A DNA stretch of 64,000 nt from AP-15 sp963846635 (GCA_963846635.1 CAWJXM010000018.1:40221-104220), one strand, 5' to 3'. Positions 53,764-62,269 are shown, numbered from the stretch's first letter. A program made the numbers and translations. Notes: generated by a model from the sequence alone, not told the origin.

Positions 53764-54720
53764 TCACGCAGCTTGCGGCGGGTGCGCCCATGGCGTGCCG
53801 CGGCGGATGACGGTGTTTGCGAACACCAGCAGCTTACGGGCGCAGGCGACCAGCGCGCTTTTGTGTGACTTGCCCCGTCCGGTCAGGCGCCGGTAGAGAG
53901 CCACCAGTGCCGGGTTCCAGCGAAAGGCGGCCGGCAGCGCGGCGGCGTAGAGCGAGCGCCGGAGCCGCGCGCGGCCGCCGCCAATGTGGGTCTCGCCCTG
54001 ATGTTTGCCGCTCTGGTGCACAAACGGCGCCAGACCGGCCAAGGCGGCGGCTTGCTCGCGGCTAACCTGTCCGAGCTCCGGCATGCGCACGATCACCGCG
54101 AGCGCGGTGCGCGCGCCGATGCCGGGAATACTCAGCACAAGGGCGAAGCGCTTGGCCAGGTCGGTGTGCTCGTGCAGTGCGGCGGTCAAGCGCTTCAACT
54201 CGGCGCCGCGGCGCTTCTCCAGGCGCACAATGTCGGCCGCGATCGCGTGCCGCAACCGCCGGTCCGCGATATGCTCGAGGCGGGCGTTGAAGCGGGCGAT
54301 ATCCTCCTCGATCTGTTCGATATAGGTCAGATGATCCGCCAGCGCGTCAAAGCGCGGATCGGGTGTTATCTTGTTGCGCATATCGAGCATGTGGGTGCAG
54401 GCGGCGATGAGGACGGCATCCAAACGGTCGTTTTTGGCGCGCCGCAGATGCAGTTTGGCAAAGGCGCGGACTTGTAGAGGCTGCAGCACGACCATCGTGA
54501 AACCGGTGGCCTGCAGGTAGCGCGTGACGCCGCGTTCGTAACCGCCGGTGGCCTCGATGCCGATGCGCTGAACCCCGGCGCGGCTCAACTCAGCCGCCAG
54601 CGTCTTCCAGCCGGCGGCGTTGTTGGCAACGGTGAAGGCGCCGGCTTGGCCGTGGACCGCCACATCGAGCTGGTCCTTGGAGGTATCGATGCCGGCCGTG
54701 ACTGTGTTAACTTCTACCAT
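53764..54720 (-). CDS. IS110-family transposase (RuvC-like DEDD, bridge-RNA type)
   Basis: A 318-residue IS110 transposase. The N-terminal DEDD RuvC-like domain starts AGIDTSKDQLDVAVHGQAGA, then RIGIEATGGYERGVTRYLQA and RRAKNDRLDAVLIAACTHML. The C-terminal Tnp domain has LVLSIPGIGARTALAVIVRM, LAGLAPFVHQSGKHQGETHI and GGGRARLRRSLYAAALPAAF, with the catalytic serine expected in the last two blocks. The ATG at 54720 (MVEVNTVTAG) is preferred over 54768. IS110 enzymes are known to use a bridge RNA from the adjacent non-coding end. The gene is intact, unlike its IS4 host. Confidence 0.88.
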   Translation of the reverse strand: MVEVNTVTAGIDTSKDQLDVAVHGQAGAFTVANNAAGWKTLAAELSRAGVQRIGIEATGGYERGVTRYLQATGFTMVVLQPLQVRAFAKLHLRRAKNDRLDAVLIAACTHMLDMRNKITPDPRFDALADHLTYIEQIEEDIARFNARLEHIADRRLRHAIAADIVRLEKRRGAELKRLTAALHEHTDLAKRFALVLSIPGIGARTALAVIVRMPELGQVSREQAAALAGLAPFVHQSGKHQGETHIGGGRARLRRSLYAAALPAAFRWNPALVALYRRLTGRGKSHKSALVACARKLLVFANTVIRRGTPWAHPPQAA

Positions 54721-54939
54721 CTTCCTCGACCCTGCCTTGTGAAGCGAACCAAGTGTTCCGGCAACCATCCGGGTCCGATGAAGAGGCTGACGCGATCAAG
54801 CTACGCTGCGGCCCTACCGGCCAAGGGCGGATCGATCCGACGCCAGCCGCCCTGCTCTGGGTCGCCACCCAGGGCGGGGCGCCCCTTGCGGGACGGCTCG
54901 AACATACGGGGTTTGGGTATTACAAGGGCGGCATAGAGG
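54721..54939 (-). ncRNA. Candidate IS110 bridge-RNA region
   Basis: About 215 bases between the IS110 start and the IS4 junction, on the transposase strand side. IS110-group elements encode their bridge RNA (about 150-200 nt) in this position. I did not fold it or identify target and donor loops, so this rests on position and element type only. Confidence 0.35.
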
Positions 54940-55505
54940 TCGCTCTCGCGATCGGCAATCACCGTCACCATCGTCGCCGCGGCCCGCACTTCCTTGGCAC
55001 GCCCGACGGTGGGGAGCCAGCGTTCCGCCGCCTTGGCGGCCAAGGCCCGCCGGTTGGGCGTCACCGTCACAGGCCCGGAGCGCGTCCACACCCGCCCGCC
55101 GACCAGCCCCAGGCAGCTGCCGGTGGCCGCATCCAGCGCCAGCATGGCATGCCCCAGCAAGCCATGGATGGTGCCGTGGCCAACCGCGCCCCGGCCACGC
55201 CGGCGCCCCGCGGTCGTGCGGAAATGAACCGCGCTGGTATCCTGGATCGCCAGAACAGGCCGGCGTGTCGCCGCACGAGCGGTCTGTTCGCCCCAACCGT
55301 CCAGCAGCGCCGCAACCGTCACGTTCGGATTGGCGAGAAACCGGCCATAGCGGACGAGGTGCGCGCGGCACCCACCGGCCAGCCGGCGCACGCATACCGT
55401 GGCATGCGCAACCATACGTTCCAGCAACGCAGCCCCCCTTTATCGCGGCGGCGATCCCCGAACCAGCCAACCGACCACTCCATCTCCTCCAGGGCGATAC
55501 TCTCC

Positions 55506-55535
55506 ATAGTGCGCCTCCCGATAGTGCGCCTCCCG
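55506..55535 (+). repeat. 15-bp tandem duplication at the IS4 transposase start
   Basis: ATAGTGCGCCTCCCG occurs twice in a row, overlapping the minus-strand ATG (55507) and its ribosome-site region. This is a further short tandem duplication inside an insertion sequence of this window. Confidence 0.8.
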
Positions 55536-55619
55536 GATGCCTAAATGCCGTGCACGGCAGCATACCCCGGCGCGCGTCGGGAAGCTTCCCGTCAGCAGGA
55601 GCCAATCTGGCGCGCCCAG

Positions 55620-55656
55620 ATGTGTGCATCCCCTAGAGCTTTCGCTGGGGCAGGCT
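55620..55656 (-). repeat. IS4-type terminal inverted repeat, right
   Basis: Inverted partner of 52695-52731. It ends at the IS481 remnant. Confidence 0.8.
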
Positions 55657-55725
55657 GTTGCCGAGCTGCTTGGCCAGCTCCAGCAGTCCGACCTTTGCCC
55701 GGATAATCTTCTGCTCCTGGGTCAT
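55657..55725 (-). pseudogene. IS481-family transposase N-terminal scrap
   Basis: MTQEQKIIRAKVGLLELAKQ followed by LGN is the conserved start of IS481 transposases. Immediately afterwards the sequence becomes the IS4 terminal repeat, so this gene was cut off by the IS4 element after about 23 codons. Confidence 0.65.
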
Positions 55726-55849
55726 CTCGTGTCTCCGTCCCGCCGAAGGGCGGGTCGCGGTCCCAGCTTCAGGTGAGAACCGCGCCCCGCCCTCCGGCTC
55801 CGTTTCGGAAACCAACAACGAATGTCAGATTAAGTTCAAGCTATCACAG

Positions 55850-56692
55850 ATGACTTCTGCAAGCTTGTTCGCAGACTGGGAAGCGCACCGGCTGCTCCCG
55901 TCGGAGCAGACCCGGCAGCGCCCAGGCAAGCTGTCGCGCGCCGAGATGCTGTTCATTGTGGTGCTGTTTCACCTCTCGCCGTTCAAGCACTTCAAGGCAT
56001 TCTACTGCTACGGGATCGGCCAGCAGGATCGCGCCTGCTTTGGCGATCTGCCGCACTATGACCGTTTTGTCAGCCTGATGCCGCGGCTGTTCGTCCCCCT
56101 GATGGTGCTGCTGCACAGCCTCAGCGGCGCGCCGAGCGGCGTCGACTTCGCTGATTTAACCAAGCTCGCCGTCTGCCACAATCGCCGCATTCACCGCCAT
56201 AAGGTGTTCGAGGGCCTCGCCGCACGCGGCAAGACCAGCATGGGCTGGTTCTACGGCCTCAAGCTGCACTTCGTGATCAACCACAAAAGCCAAGTCATGG
56301 CGCTGAAAATCACCCCCGGCAACACCGCCGACAGCACCGTGCGCGACGCGATGACCCAGCACCTGGCCGGCACCCTCTACGCCGACAAGGGCTACATCGG
56401 CCGCGAACTCTTCACCAAACTCTGGCAGCGGGGCTTGCACCTCATCACCAGCATCCGGCGCACCATGCGGACCGATCTCATGCCGCTGGCCGACAAGATC
56501 ATGCTGCGCAAGCGCGTCCTCATCGAGACCGTACTCGATACTCTGAAATCCGAAATGGGGCTTGAGCATTCACGCCACAGGTCGGTGATCAACGCCATGG
56601 TCCATGTCCTGTCCTGCCGCGTCGCCTACGCTTTCAGGCCGGGCAAGCCTTCCATCTCGCTCACAAGCCAACGCCTCGAGGCGTATCCGTAG
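55850..56692 (+). CDS. IS982-family transposase
   Basis: A 280-residue DDE transposase of the IS982 type: MTSASLFADWEAHRLLPSEQ, LSRAEMLFIVVLFHLSPFKH, YGIGQQDRACFGDLPHYDRF and GWFYGLKLHFVINHKSQVMA. Then come GTLYADKGYIGRELFTKLWQ and IETVLDTLKSEMGLEHSRHR, and the end is YAFRPGKPSISL. The catalytic acids are expected in GVDFADLTKLAV, LYADKGY and the IETV...LKSE segment. The ATG at 55850 gives the usual length. No terminal repeats were paired; the right side is bounded by IS66 copy 2 eleven bases after the stop. It may still be functional. Confidence 0.82.
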   Translation: MTSASLFADWEAHRLLPSEQTRQRPGKLSRAEMLFIVVLFHLSPFKHFKAFYCYGIGQQDRACFGDLPHYDRFVSLMPRLFVPLMVLLHSLSGAPSGVDFADLTKLAVCHNRRIHRHKVFEGLAARGKTSMGWFYGLKLHFVINHKSQVMALKITPGNTADSTVRDAMTQHLAGTLYADKGYIGRELFTKLWQRGLHLITSIRRTMRTDLMPLADKIMLRKRVLIETVLDTLKSEMGLEHSRHRSVINAMVHVLSCRVAYAFRPGKPSISLTSQRLEAYP

Positions 56693-56818
56693 TTGGGGTT
56701 AAGTAACAGGGGCAAAACCGCGGGCAGCCCCCTTGATCAGACAAGCTGCCCGCGGCATCGGATGAGTTCAGGGAGTGGCGGAACGACAGGGTGAGCGGGA
56801 ACGCCGAGCCGGCTGCCG

Positions 56819-56846
56819 AGATAGTCCCAGACAGATAGTCCCAGAC
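56819..56846 (-). repeat. 14-bp tandem duplication in IS66 copy 2
   Basis: Two units of AGATAGTCCCAGAC on the plus strand. It corresponds to 45935-45962 of copy 1. Confidence 0.85.
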
Positions 56847-57989
56847 CGCCACGCCGAGCTTGGCGCAAGTCTTGCCGAGGCCCAGGAAAGCATCGCGGCA
56901 GTCCCGTCCCAGATCGCGGCGCGGCGCGGCGCTGACTTTCCGCCGTGTGACCTGGCAGCGGATATCGTTCTCGGAGCCGTTGGTGTGCCGCGGGATTTCC
57001 GGCTGCTCCAGCACCCTCAACAACTCGGTCTTGTTGGCCTGCCGCCGCGCCCGAAGGCGGTCAAGCGTGGCCCAGCCGGTGCGGCGTCGGAAGATGCGGT
57101 CAAACCGCGCCCGCAGCGCGAGACGACGGCATTTGTCAGGGCTGGCCTGATACACCTTGAGATCGGCGTAGCAGTCCCAGATCAGCTTGCGCCCCTTGTG
57201 TTGGGCAGCCCGGTGCCGATCAGTGACGGTGTCCAGCTTGGGCACCAGCCGCTCCGCCTGGACCCAGCACAGGGCGTGCCGGCCAACGGCGAATTGTCCG
57301 GCATCATCGCTCAGCACCACGGCATCACGCCGGAAGTCGTGGGCGTGGACGCTGCCCCAGATGGCGCCTTCAGGGGCGATCTGTACTGGGTCGGGTGTCG
57401 TGGTCAGTGCGCTAAAGCCGAGCCGGTCGCGGTGTGCTGACCAGGCGGCCTGATCGGCGAAGACCGGTTCCGGCGGTTCGGCCAAGCGCGCAATCAGGGG
57501 CGCGGACAGAGCGCGGCCGCGCCTGTCATCGAAGGCCGCGGCGTTCAACCCAAAGTCGGTATGTCCGGCGCGCCGTAGATCGAGAACGTTCCGCCGGCTT
57601 TTCGATGACCGTGTGGCAAACCAGGTGAAATGCTGATTGCCGATCTGCGTGCCGTAGCCGTTCAGGGTCTGATGTCGCGCGCCGGTGTCGTCGACCGATA
57701 GCCACGGCGCGGTCTTCAGGCCGGCGCGCAACACGTCACGGTTTTCGGCAAGGAAGTCGTTCTGGCCTTTGGTCAGCAACCGCTGGATCGCACGCTTGGA
57801 GATCGCCACGCCAACCGACTGCAACAGCGTCGCCAGACGGGGCAACGTCGTTTGGCCGTGGTGGTATTGCATCAACACGAAGCGCCGCAGGTCGGGGCCG
57901 AAGGGTCCGCGGGGACCCGCGGGCAATGGCGCCATGATCGTTCCGCCGTGCGGCGTGACCCAACCCTCGCGCCGGTCGCGGACCGCATG

Positions 57990-58040
57990 GACCGTCAGCA
58001 CCAGGTTACCGTCAGCACCAGGTTACCGTCAGCACCAGGT
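57990..58040 (-). repeat. 17-bp coding tandem repeat, three units
   Basis: Three consecutive units (57990-58006, 58007-58023, 58024-58040); on the transposase strand ACCTGGTGCTGACGGTA twice, then the C-ending unit. Copy 1 of the element has two units. Confidence 0.9.
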
Positions 58041-58382
58041 CCTGGACGGTATCGGTCTCGTAGCCTTTGAAGCGCGATCCGGCCGGGACAGGGGCCTTGA
58101 TGATCCGATCCGCAACCCTGACCCGGGGGCGGACCGCGCCGCGTCGTCGGGGCTTTCCTGTCGCGCTGGGCTTGGCCGGTGCGGTGCCCTGATCCATGCC
58201 GCTGGGGGTGATGTCGGGACCCCCCTTCAGCCCCTTCAGGGGCGCAATCTCCTCGCGCTGTTCGACGGTTTTCTGGTCCAGTTCGGCCATCTTGGTCAGC
58301 AACAGGGCCACCAGCTCCCGCAACTGGGCCGGCGTCAACTCATCGAGGTCGGGGGGTGGGATCACACATCGCTTGCAGCCGA

Positions 58383-58408
58383 AATTGCTCTCCGTAATTG
58401 CTCTCCGT
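58383..58408 (-). repeat. 13-bp tandem duplication in IS66 copy 2
   Basis: Two units of AATTGCTCTCCGT on the plus strand. It corresponds to 44390-44415 of copy 1. Confidence 0.85.
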
Positions 58409-58577
58409 GCGACTCCAGAAAAATCGCATCAGCGGTCGATCCCCGCGGCGCTGTGACATATCCGACCCACTGGGGTGAGCCGGCCGGCGCAGCAGCGTTC
58501 AGACGCGCGGACCCACCCAGGGCTGCCCTGTCGGCAAAAATGACCAATGTGTGCCCACGCCCGCGGTTTTGCCCCTG

Positions 58578-59423
58578 CTACACCGCCGAGCACAGGCTGC
58601 TCCAGAACAGGATCGTCGCCGTTGTCGTCAATGACACCTGAAAGGCCTTGTAAAGCCACAGTGCCAAGAGAGACTGCACCAGAAAGCCGGTGCCGAATGA
58701 ATCCATGCCGAAGAGCGCGGCTATGCCATAGACCAATCGCTTTGACTGCCCGAGCGGCGCCGTGGGCGCCGTATCGGCAATCTCGACCGCCGGCGACAAC
58801 GGCCGGTACAGCAGGAAGGCCACCAATCCCAGCACCGCGTAGAGAGCGAACATCACCTGCATGGCGGCTGTCCGGGTCCAGCCGGTCCACGCCGCCGCGG
58901 CATCGGGAAATGCTGCCGCGAGCACGCCGAGGGCCGTCGCGCAGGAGCCGATGACACTGTAGCGCGCAAACAGCGCAGTTCGCCGGCGCGGCTCGATTGT
59001 TTGCGTGAGCACCGTCTGCTCGAGCGGCACGAAAATGCTCGCATCCCCCGAGGTCGGGTTCATGGTGCCGACAATAGCGATGATCAGAAGTGGCCAGAAT
59101 TGCGTAACGACCGCAAAGCCGGCTCCGGTCGCCGCCATCAGCACTGCCGCAGCAAGGAGCAGCAAACGCCGAGACTGCCGGTTTGCGATCCACCCGAACC
59201 AAAGCGTCATCACCGCAGTGCCGATCAGCGTGCCGGTCACGATGGCGCCGATCGCGAGCGCGCTGAAGCCGCGCTCGACCAGGTAGATCGGCAGCAACAA
59301 CGCGACAAAGCCGTCGCCGAAGGCGCGCACGCCGCGTGCCGCCAGCACCCGCAATGCATCGGCCGAGGTCCCGGGAGGCATCGGCCGCCACCACTCGTCG
59401 CCAGTCGTCAGGCGGCTCCTCAT
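58578..59423 (-). pseudogene. MFS transporter truncated by IS66
   Basis: 281 residues: ADALRVLAARGVRAFGDGFV, the loop 2-3 motif FGWIANRQSRRLLLLAAAVL, NPTSGDASIFVPLEQTVLTQ, and about eight membrane segments up to TTTATILFWSSLCSAV. The last four or so helices of the usual 12 are absent. The stop comes from the IS66 end (58581), so the protein is cut there. The role is unknown. Confidence 0.75.
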
Positions 59424-59505
59424 GCTTCAGCTCCTACCAGTGCTCCGCAACTCCCCGATGTCGGAGCAAGCAGCCTCCAAGCACCCGGCGCACGACTTCA
59501 CCGGA

Positions 59506-60300
59506 TTAGAAACTTGCGGGTCGTGTCGGGGCAGTGAGCCTCGACAGCAAACTCGGCCCTTTCGTCACTCCAAACGCGAAGGTCACGCCGGCGCGAATCT
59601 CGCCCTCGCTGTGGTCGTTGACGCGTGCTCCGCGCACTGCGAAATCGACCGCGAGATTGTCTCTGACCTGCCAGATCGCTCCGATCAGGCCTGAGCGGGT
59701 CTCGAACTGGCCGGGATCGAACTCGTAGAAGAATTCGCTAACCGGTCGCACCGGCCAGTCATGCGGACCCTCGATGATCGTGTCGAGAACGTAATCGGCA
59801 TGTTGATCCTGGGTGAGCGCAGCAGCGGCGTTGACATGCACCGTGGCCCAGCTCCACTGCTGCGAAACGATACCGATAATGTTGATGCCGGTACCGTGCT
59901 CGTCGCCGATCCCCGGCAGCAGGATGTCAACCTCGGTTGCGATGCTTGGTCCCGGTTTCTCCTGCAGACTGCCTTCGCGCAGCACGGTTTTGAGCGAGGC
60001 GATATTGCCGATTAGGCTGGTTCTCGGCACATCGCCGGCAAGCGTGTGCGCAAGCTCGCCTTCGATCGTCGCTTCCCAGTCCGGCGCAAATCCGTAATTG
60101 AGCCTGAGATCGGGCGCAAAAAGCGTGCGCTCGGCTTCCTCGCGAAGGTACTCGACCGGACCGAGCTCAATTTCGACTTCGCCGGTGTCCGCCACAGCGG
60201 CATCCGTTCCGTCGAAAGGTCGATAGGCCTGCGCACTATCGCACCAGCAAGTGAGCACGGCCGCCAGCATCAGCTCCGCGACCGCCGCCGTCACCTTCAT
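59506..60300 (-). CDS. Exported outer-membrane-type beta protein, unknown
   Basis: A 264-residue protein with signal peptide MKVTAAVAELMLAAVLTCWC...SAQA and a mature part rich in alternating polar/hydrophobic strands (EVEIELGPVEYLREEAERTL, LRLNYGFAPDWEATIEGELA, EIRAGVTFAFGVTKGPSLLS) ending in aromatic Phe, the layout of an outer-membrane barrel (transporter/MetA-pathway type). Its ATG overlaps the stop of the upstream beta-propeller gene (ATGA), making it the last gene of a three-gene operon. The function is unknown. Confidence 0.65.
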   Translation of the reverse strand: MKVTAAVAELMLAAVLTCWCDSAQAYRPFDGTDAAVADTGEVEIELGPVEYLREEAERTLFAPDLRLNYGFAPDWEATIEGELAHTLAGDVPRTSLIGNIASLKTVLREGSLQEKPGPSIATEVDILLPGIGDEHGTGINIIGIVSQQWSWATVHVNAAAALTQDQHADYVLDTIIEGPHDWPVRPVSEFFYEFDPGQFETRSGLIGAIWQVRDNLAVDFAVRGARVNDHSEGEIRAGVTFAFGVTKGPSLLSRLTAPTRPASF

Positions 60301-61274
60301 GGGAGAGGACGGAACACCCAGATCGCCGCCGGTTCGTTCGACCTTGCCCGCACCGCTACGAAGAGCCGGTCGCGTTCGGGAACAAACAGCGACGTTCGTG
60401 CGCCCGGTATCGTCGGCACCCACGCAATCCGCCGATAGCCAGCCGCGTCAGCCGCGAAAACATCGACGACGCCCTCACCGCAGCTCACATAGACGCAATG
60501 GCGCTTGGCATCGACAAACACATCGTCGGCGTCGCCGCAGGTCGCGGTCTTGGCTACGACGTGCCCATCCTCGCTGGAAAGCGCCATCAAGACCGGCGGG
60601 CTGCGAAAGACCACGATCACTCTGTGCGCGTCCGGGTCGATCGTCATCGGAAAATTCGCTCCCACCCCCGGAGTTGGCAGCGATCGGCTGGTCCCCGCGG
60701 CAGGGTCCACGACCTCGATCTCGTGAGCCTCGGGGACGTTAACAAAAATCCGCGCGCCGGTCTCATCGAGCCGAAAACTCTCGGGATGGCCCTTGAGACG
60801 GATATCGGCGATCTTGGTCCGGGTTTGCGGATCGATGACTGCGATCGCGCCGTTGCCATAACCGACGAGCACACGATTGCGCGCGTCGTCCACCCGCACG
60901 TTGTCGGCATCGTCGCCGAGCTCGATGCGGCCGATCGGTGCCAGATCGTCGCCGCGCAGCACCCGCACCGAGCCGTCGCCGCCATTCGCCACATAGAGGC
61001 TGTCGGCAGAGGCGACGTAAGCGATGCCCTGCGGCTCGTGGAAGCCGACGATCGTGCGCACCTTTCCGCCGGCCAGGTCGATGACGCCCAGGCTGTCGTT
61101 GCCGAGTTCGGCAACAAACAGCCGCTGGCGCCTTACATCGATGCCGAGGTGATCGATGCGGCCGCTGACCGCGCCGAACGGGATTTTCGTCTCGAGCACG
61201 AGCGGCGCGCTCTGTGCCATCGCTGTGGCCGGGCCCACCAGGCTAGCCGCCAGCAGCATCGCCCGCGCGAACAC
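60297..61274 (-). CDS. YVTN/YncE-like beta-propeller protein
   Basis: A 325-residue exported protein. The signal peptide MFARAMLLAASLVGPATAMAQ is followed by about seven blade repeats of the form RLFVAELGNDSLGVIDLAGG, SLYVANGGDGSVRVLRGDDL, RVLVGYGNGAIAVIDPQTRT, RIFVNVPEAHEIEVVDPAAG and RHCVYVSCGEGVVDVFAADA. This is a YncE-type seven-bladed propeller, probably periplasmic, a fold used for binding or scaffold functions. It lies two bases after the DUF1259 gene and overlaps the next gene by four bases. Confidence 0.82.
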   Translation of the reverse strand: MFARAMLLAASLVGPATAMAQSAPLVLETKIPFGAVSGRIDHLGIDVRRQRLFVAELGNDSLGVIDLAGGKVRTIVGFHEPQGIAYVASADSLYVANGGDGSVRVLRGDDLAPIGRIELGDDADNVRVDDARNRVLVGYGNGAIAVIDPQTRTKIADIRLKGHPESFRLDETGARIFVNVPEAHEIEVVDPAAGTSRSLPTPGVGANFPMTIDPDAHRVIVVFRSPPVLMALSSEDGHVVAKTATCGDADDVFVDAKRHCVYVSCGEGVVDVFAADAAGYRRIAWVPTIPGARTSLFVPERDRLFVAVRARSNEPAAIWVFRPLP

Positions 61275-61276
61275 TT

Positions 61277-62269
61277 TCAGCTCTTCGCGATGTTGATCTG
61301 CGCCAGCGCCGCCCTCAGACTGTCGGCGAGCTTCTTCGCATCGTCATTGGCCCAAAAATGCATGAAGTAGAGGTGCGGTTGCTCGTCGAGCATATGGTTG
61401 TGGATCGCGGTGACCTCGATCCCGTGATCGCGCAGCGCTTTCAGCACCGGGTTCACTTCGCTGGCGATCAGCACGAAATCGCCGGTGATTGCTGCCTTGC
61501 CGCCACCGGTCGGCTGGAAGTTGATAGCGATCGCCGACCCCATGGCCGGCGGGACAACCATTCCGCCGTCCTTGATCGATTCCGCGCGGGGAATGCTGAA
61601 CTGGTAGACGCCGCCGTTATTGGTGCCCTTGGCGCCGAGCGCCTGGTCGATCGCCGCAGTGTCGAGATCGATCGGCGGCGGTGCCGCTGTGGCGGGAGCT
61701 GCTGAAAACGGTGTTTTACTCTCGACGAGCGCGGCATGCAGCGCCGCGGCCAGCTGCACAGGATCGCCGTGCCCCAGCGCGTGCATGTACATCGTGAAGG
61801 GCCGATTGCGCAGCAGGTGATTGTGCAGCGCCGTGATTTCGATGCCGGCGGTGGCGAGCTTCGCCATCACCGGGTTGACCTCCTGCTCGGTCAGCACGAG
61901 ATCACCCATGACCATCCCCTGGTCGCCCGTCTTTTCAAAGGCGAGCCAGCCGCCGAGCACAAAACCGGGCTTCAGTACGACGCCGTCGAGCGTGGCCTTT
62001 AAATCGGTGCGCGGCAGGCCGACGCGATAGACGCCGCCCTGCATCTTCGTGCCGGGTTTCCCGAGCGCCGCACCGACGCGAGCCTGCCAGCTATCATCGG
62101 CAGCAACGGCGAGGCCGGCAGCTCCGGCAAGAAGAGCCGCACCGGCGACCAATTGGATGAGATAGAATCCAAATGCGGAGCGGCGGTGCACGTCGACGGC
62201 GACCGGTGCCGTGCCGATCGCGTCATGCTCATCCTGAGGAGAAATAGAAAGCGACTTTGATCTGTCCAT
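61277..62269 (-). CDS. DUF1259 (LppY/LpqO-type) protein with two repeats
   Basis: A 330-residue protein. After a cytoplasmic/linker N-terminus and one hydrophobic segment (YLIQLVAGAALLAGAAGLAV) come two copies of the DUF1259 module. The first holds EVNPVMAKLATAGIEITALH and NHLLRNRPFTMYMHALGHGD, the second EVNPVLKALRDHGIEVTAIH and NHMLDEQPHLYFMHFWANDD. The conserved HNH and MH residues suggest metal binding. The family function is unknown. It is the first gene of a three-gene exported-protein operon (DUF1259, propeller, outer-membrane-type protein). Confidence 0.85.
   Translation of the reverse strand: MDRSKSLSISPQDEHDAIGTAPVAVDVHRRSAFGFYLIQLVAGAALLAGAAGLAVAADDSWQARVGAALGKPGTKMQGGVYRVGLPRTDLKATLDGVVLKPGFVLGGWLAFEKTGDQGMVMGDLVLTEQEVNPVMAKLATAGIEITALHNHLLRNRPFTMYMHALGHGDPVQLAAALHAALVESKTPFSAAPATAAPPPIDLDTAAIDQALGAKGTNNGGVYQFSIPRAESIKDGGMVVPPAMGSAIAINFQPTGGGKAAITGDFVLIASEVNPVLKALRDHGIEVTAIHNHMLDEQPHLYFMHFWANDDAKKLADSLRAALAQINIAKS

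Larger units (their letters stand above)
53536..54939 (-). mobile_element. IS110-family element nested in IS4
   Basis: The IS4 transposase sequence stops after RESDLYAA (about 54935) and resumes at ATVPAPNFH (about 53530), so the DNA between is inserted. It holds an IS110 transposase, about 215 bases upstream of it and about 230 bases downstream. IS110 elements lack conventional terminal inverted repeats, in line with the absence of such ends here. Exact edges are uncertain by about 10-20 bases. Confidence 0.6.
52715..55507 (-). pseudogene. IS4-family transposase, shifted and interrupted by IS110
   Basis: Pieces in order on the minus strand: MESIALEEMEWSVGWFGDRR (start 55507), a shift into MLERMVAHATVCVRRLAGGC, AHLVRYGRFLANPNVTVAAL, VLAIQDTSAVHFRTTAGRRR and MVTVIADRESDLYAA. 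The IS110 block follows. Then TVPAPNFHILTRVMQDRRRA, AWYKLRWIIEQLFRILKKQG (IS4 YREK-type region), a shift, and finally GPITFKHGLEYFRALATGWE to the stop at 52715. The last shift coincides with a REP-like insertion (CCCTTCGACAAGCTCAG, about 52826-52843) after LGGW. The product is inactive. Confidence 0.78.
52695..55656 (-). mobile_element. IS4-family element with nested IS110
   Basis: Defined by the 36-bp imperfect inverted repeats. It contains a degraded IS4 transposase on the minus strand, split by about 1.4 kb of IS110-related DNA. The left flank is an IS1380 remnant and the right flank an IS481 remnant, with no target duplication, so the surroundings were rearranged after insertion. Confidence 0.75.
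56737..58365 (-). pseudogene. tnpC: IS66 transposase TnpC, copy 2, broken by tandem duplications
   Basis: Same protein as in copy 1: VIPPPDLDELTPAQLRELVA at the start, VLSDDAGQFAVGRHALCWVQ in the core, PRHTNGSENDIRCQVTRRKV near the end. Here the 17-bp repeat has three units (+34) and the 14-bp duplication is present (+14). Removing these 48 bases from the 1629-base span leaves 1581 bases, the same 527 codons as copy 1. The middle kilobase is out of frame with the beginning, while the last part returns to the starting frame. Differences such as APWLSVDDT versus APWISGDDT show that the copies have diverged slightly. Confidence 0.85.
56703..58581 (-). mobile_element. IS66-family element, copy 2 (inverted)
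   Basis: A 1879-bp copy of the element at 44218-46078, in the opposite orientation, with ends GTAACAGGGGCAAAACCGCG and ...CGCGGTTTTGCCCCTGCTAC (one mismatch). It has inserted into or replaced the end of an MFS transporter gene (58578-59423). It differs from copy 1 by point changes, one extra T and one extra 17-bp unit. Confidence 0.82.

Noticed and set aside
56775..57440. 221-codon frame over IS66 copy 2 (also at 45341-46006 in copy 1)
   Set aside because: Antisense shadow of TnpC; its conservation merely follows from the two IS copies being nearly identical.
57685..58641. 318-codon plus-strand frame across the IS66 repeat region
   Set aside because: Antisense to the transposase and crosses the element end into the MFS gene; not a real gene.
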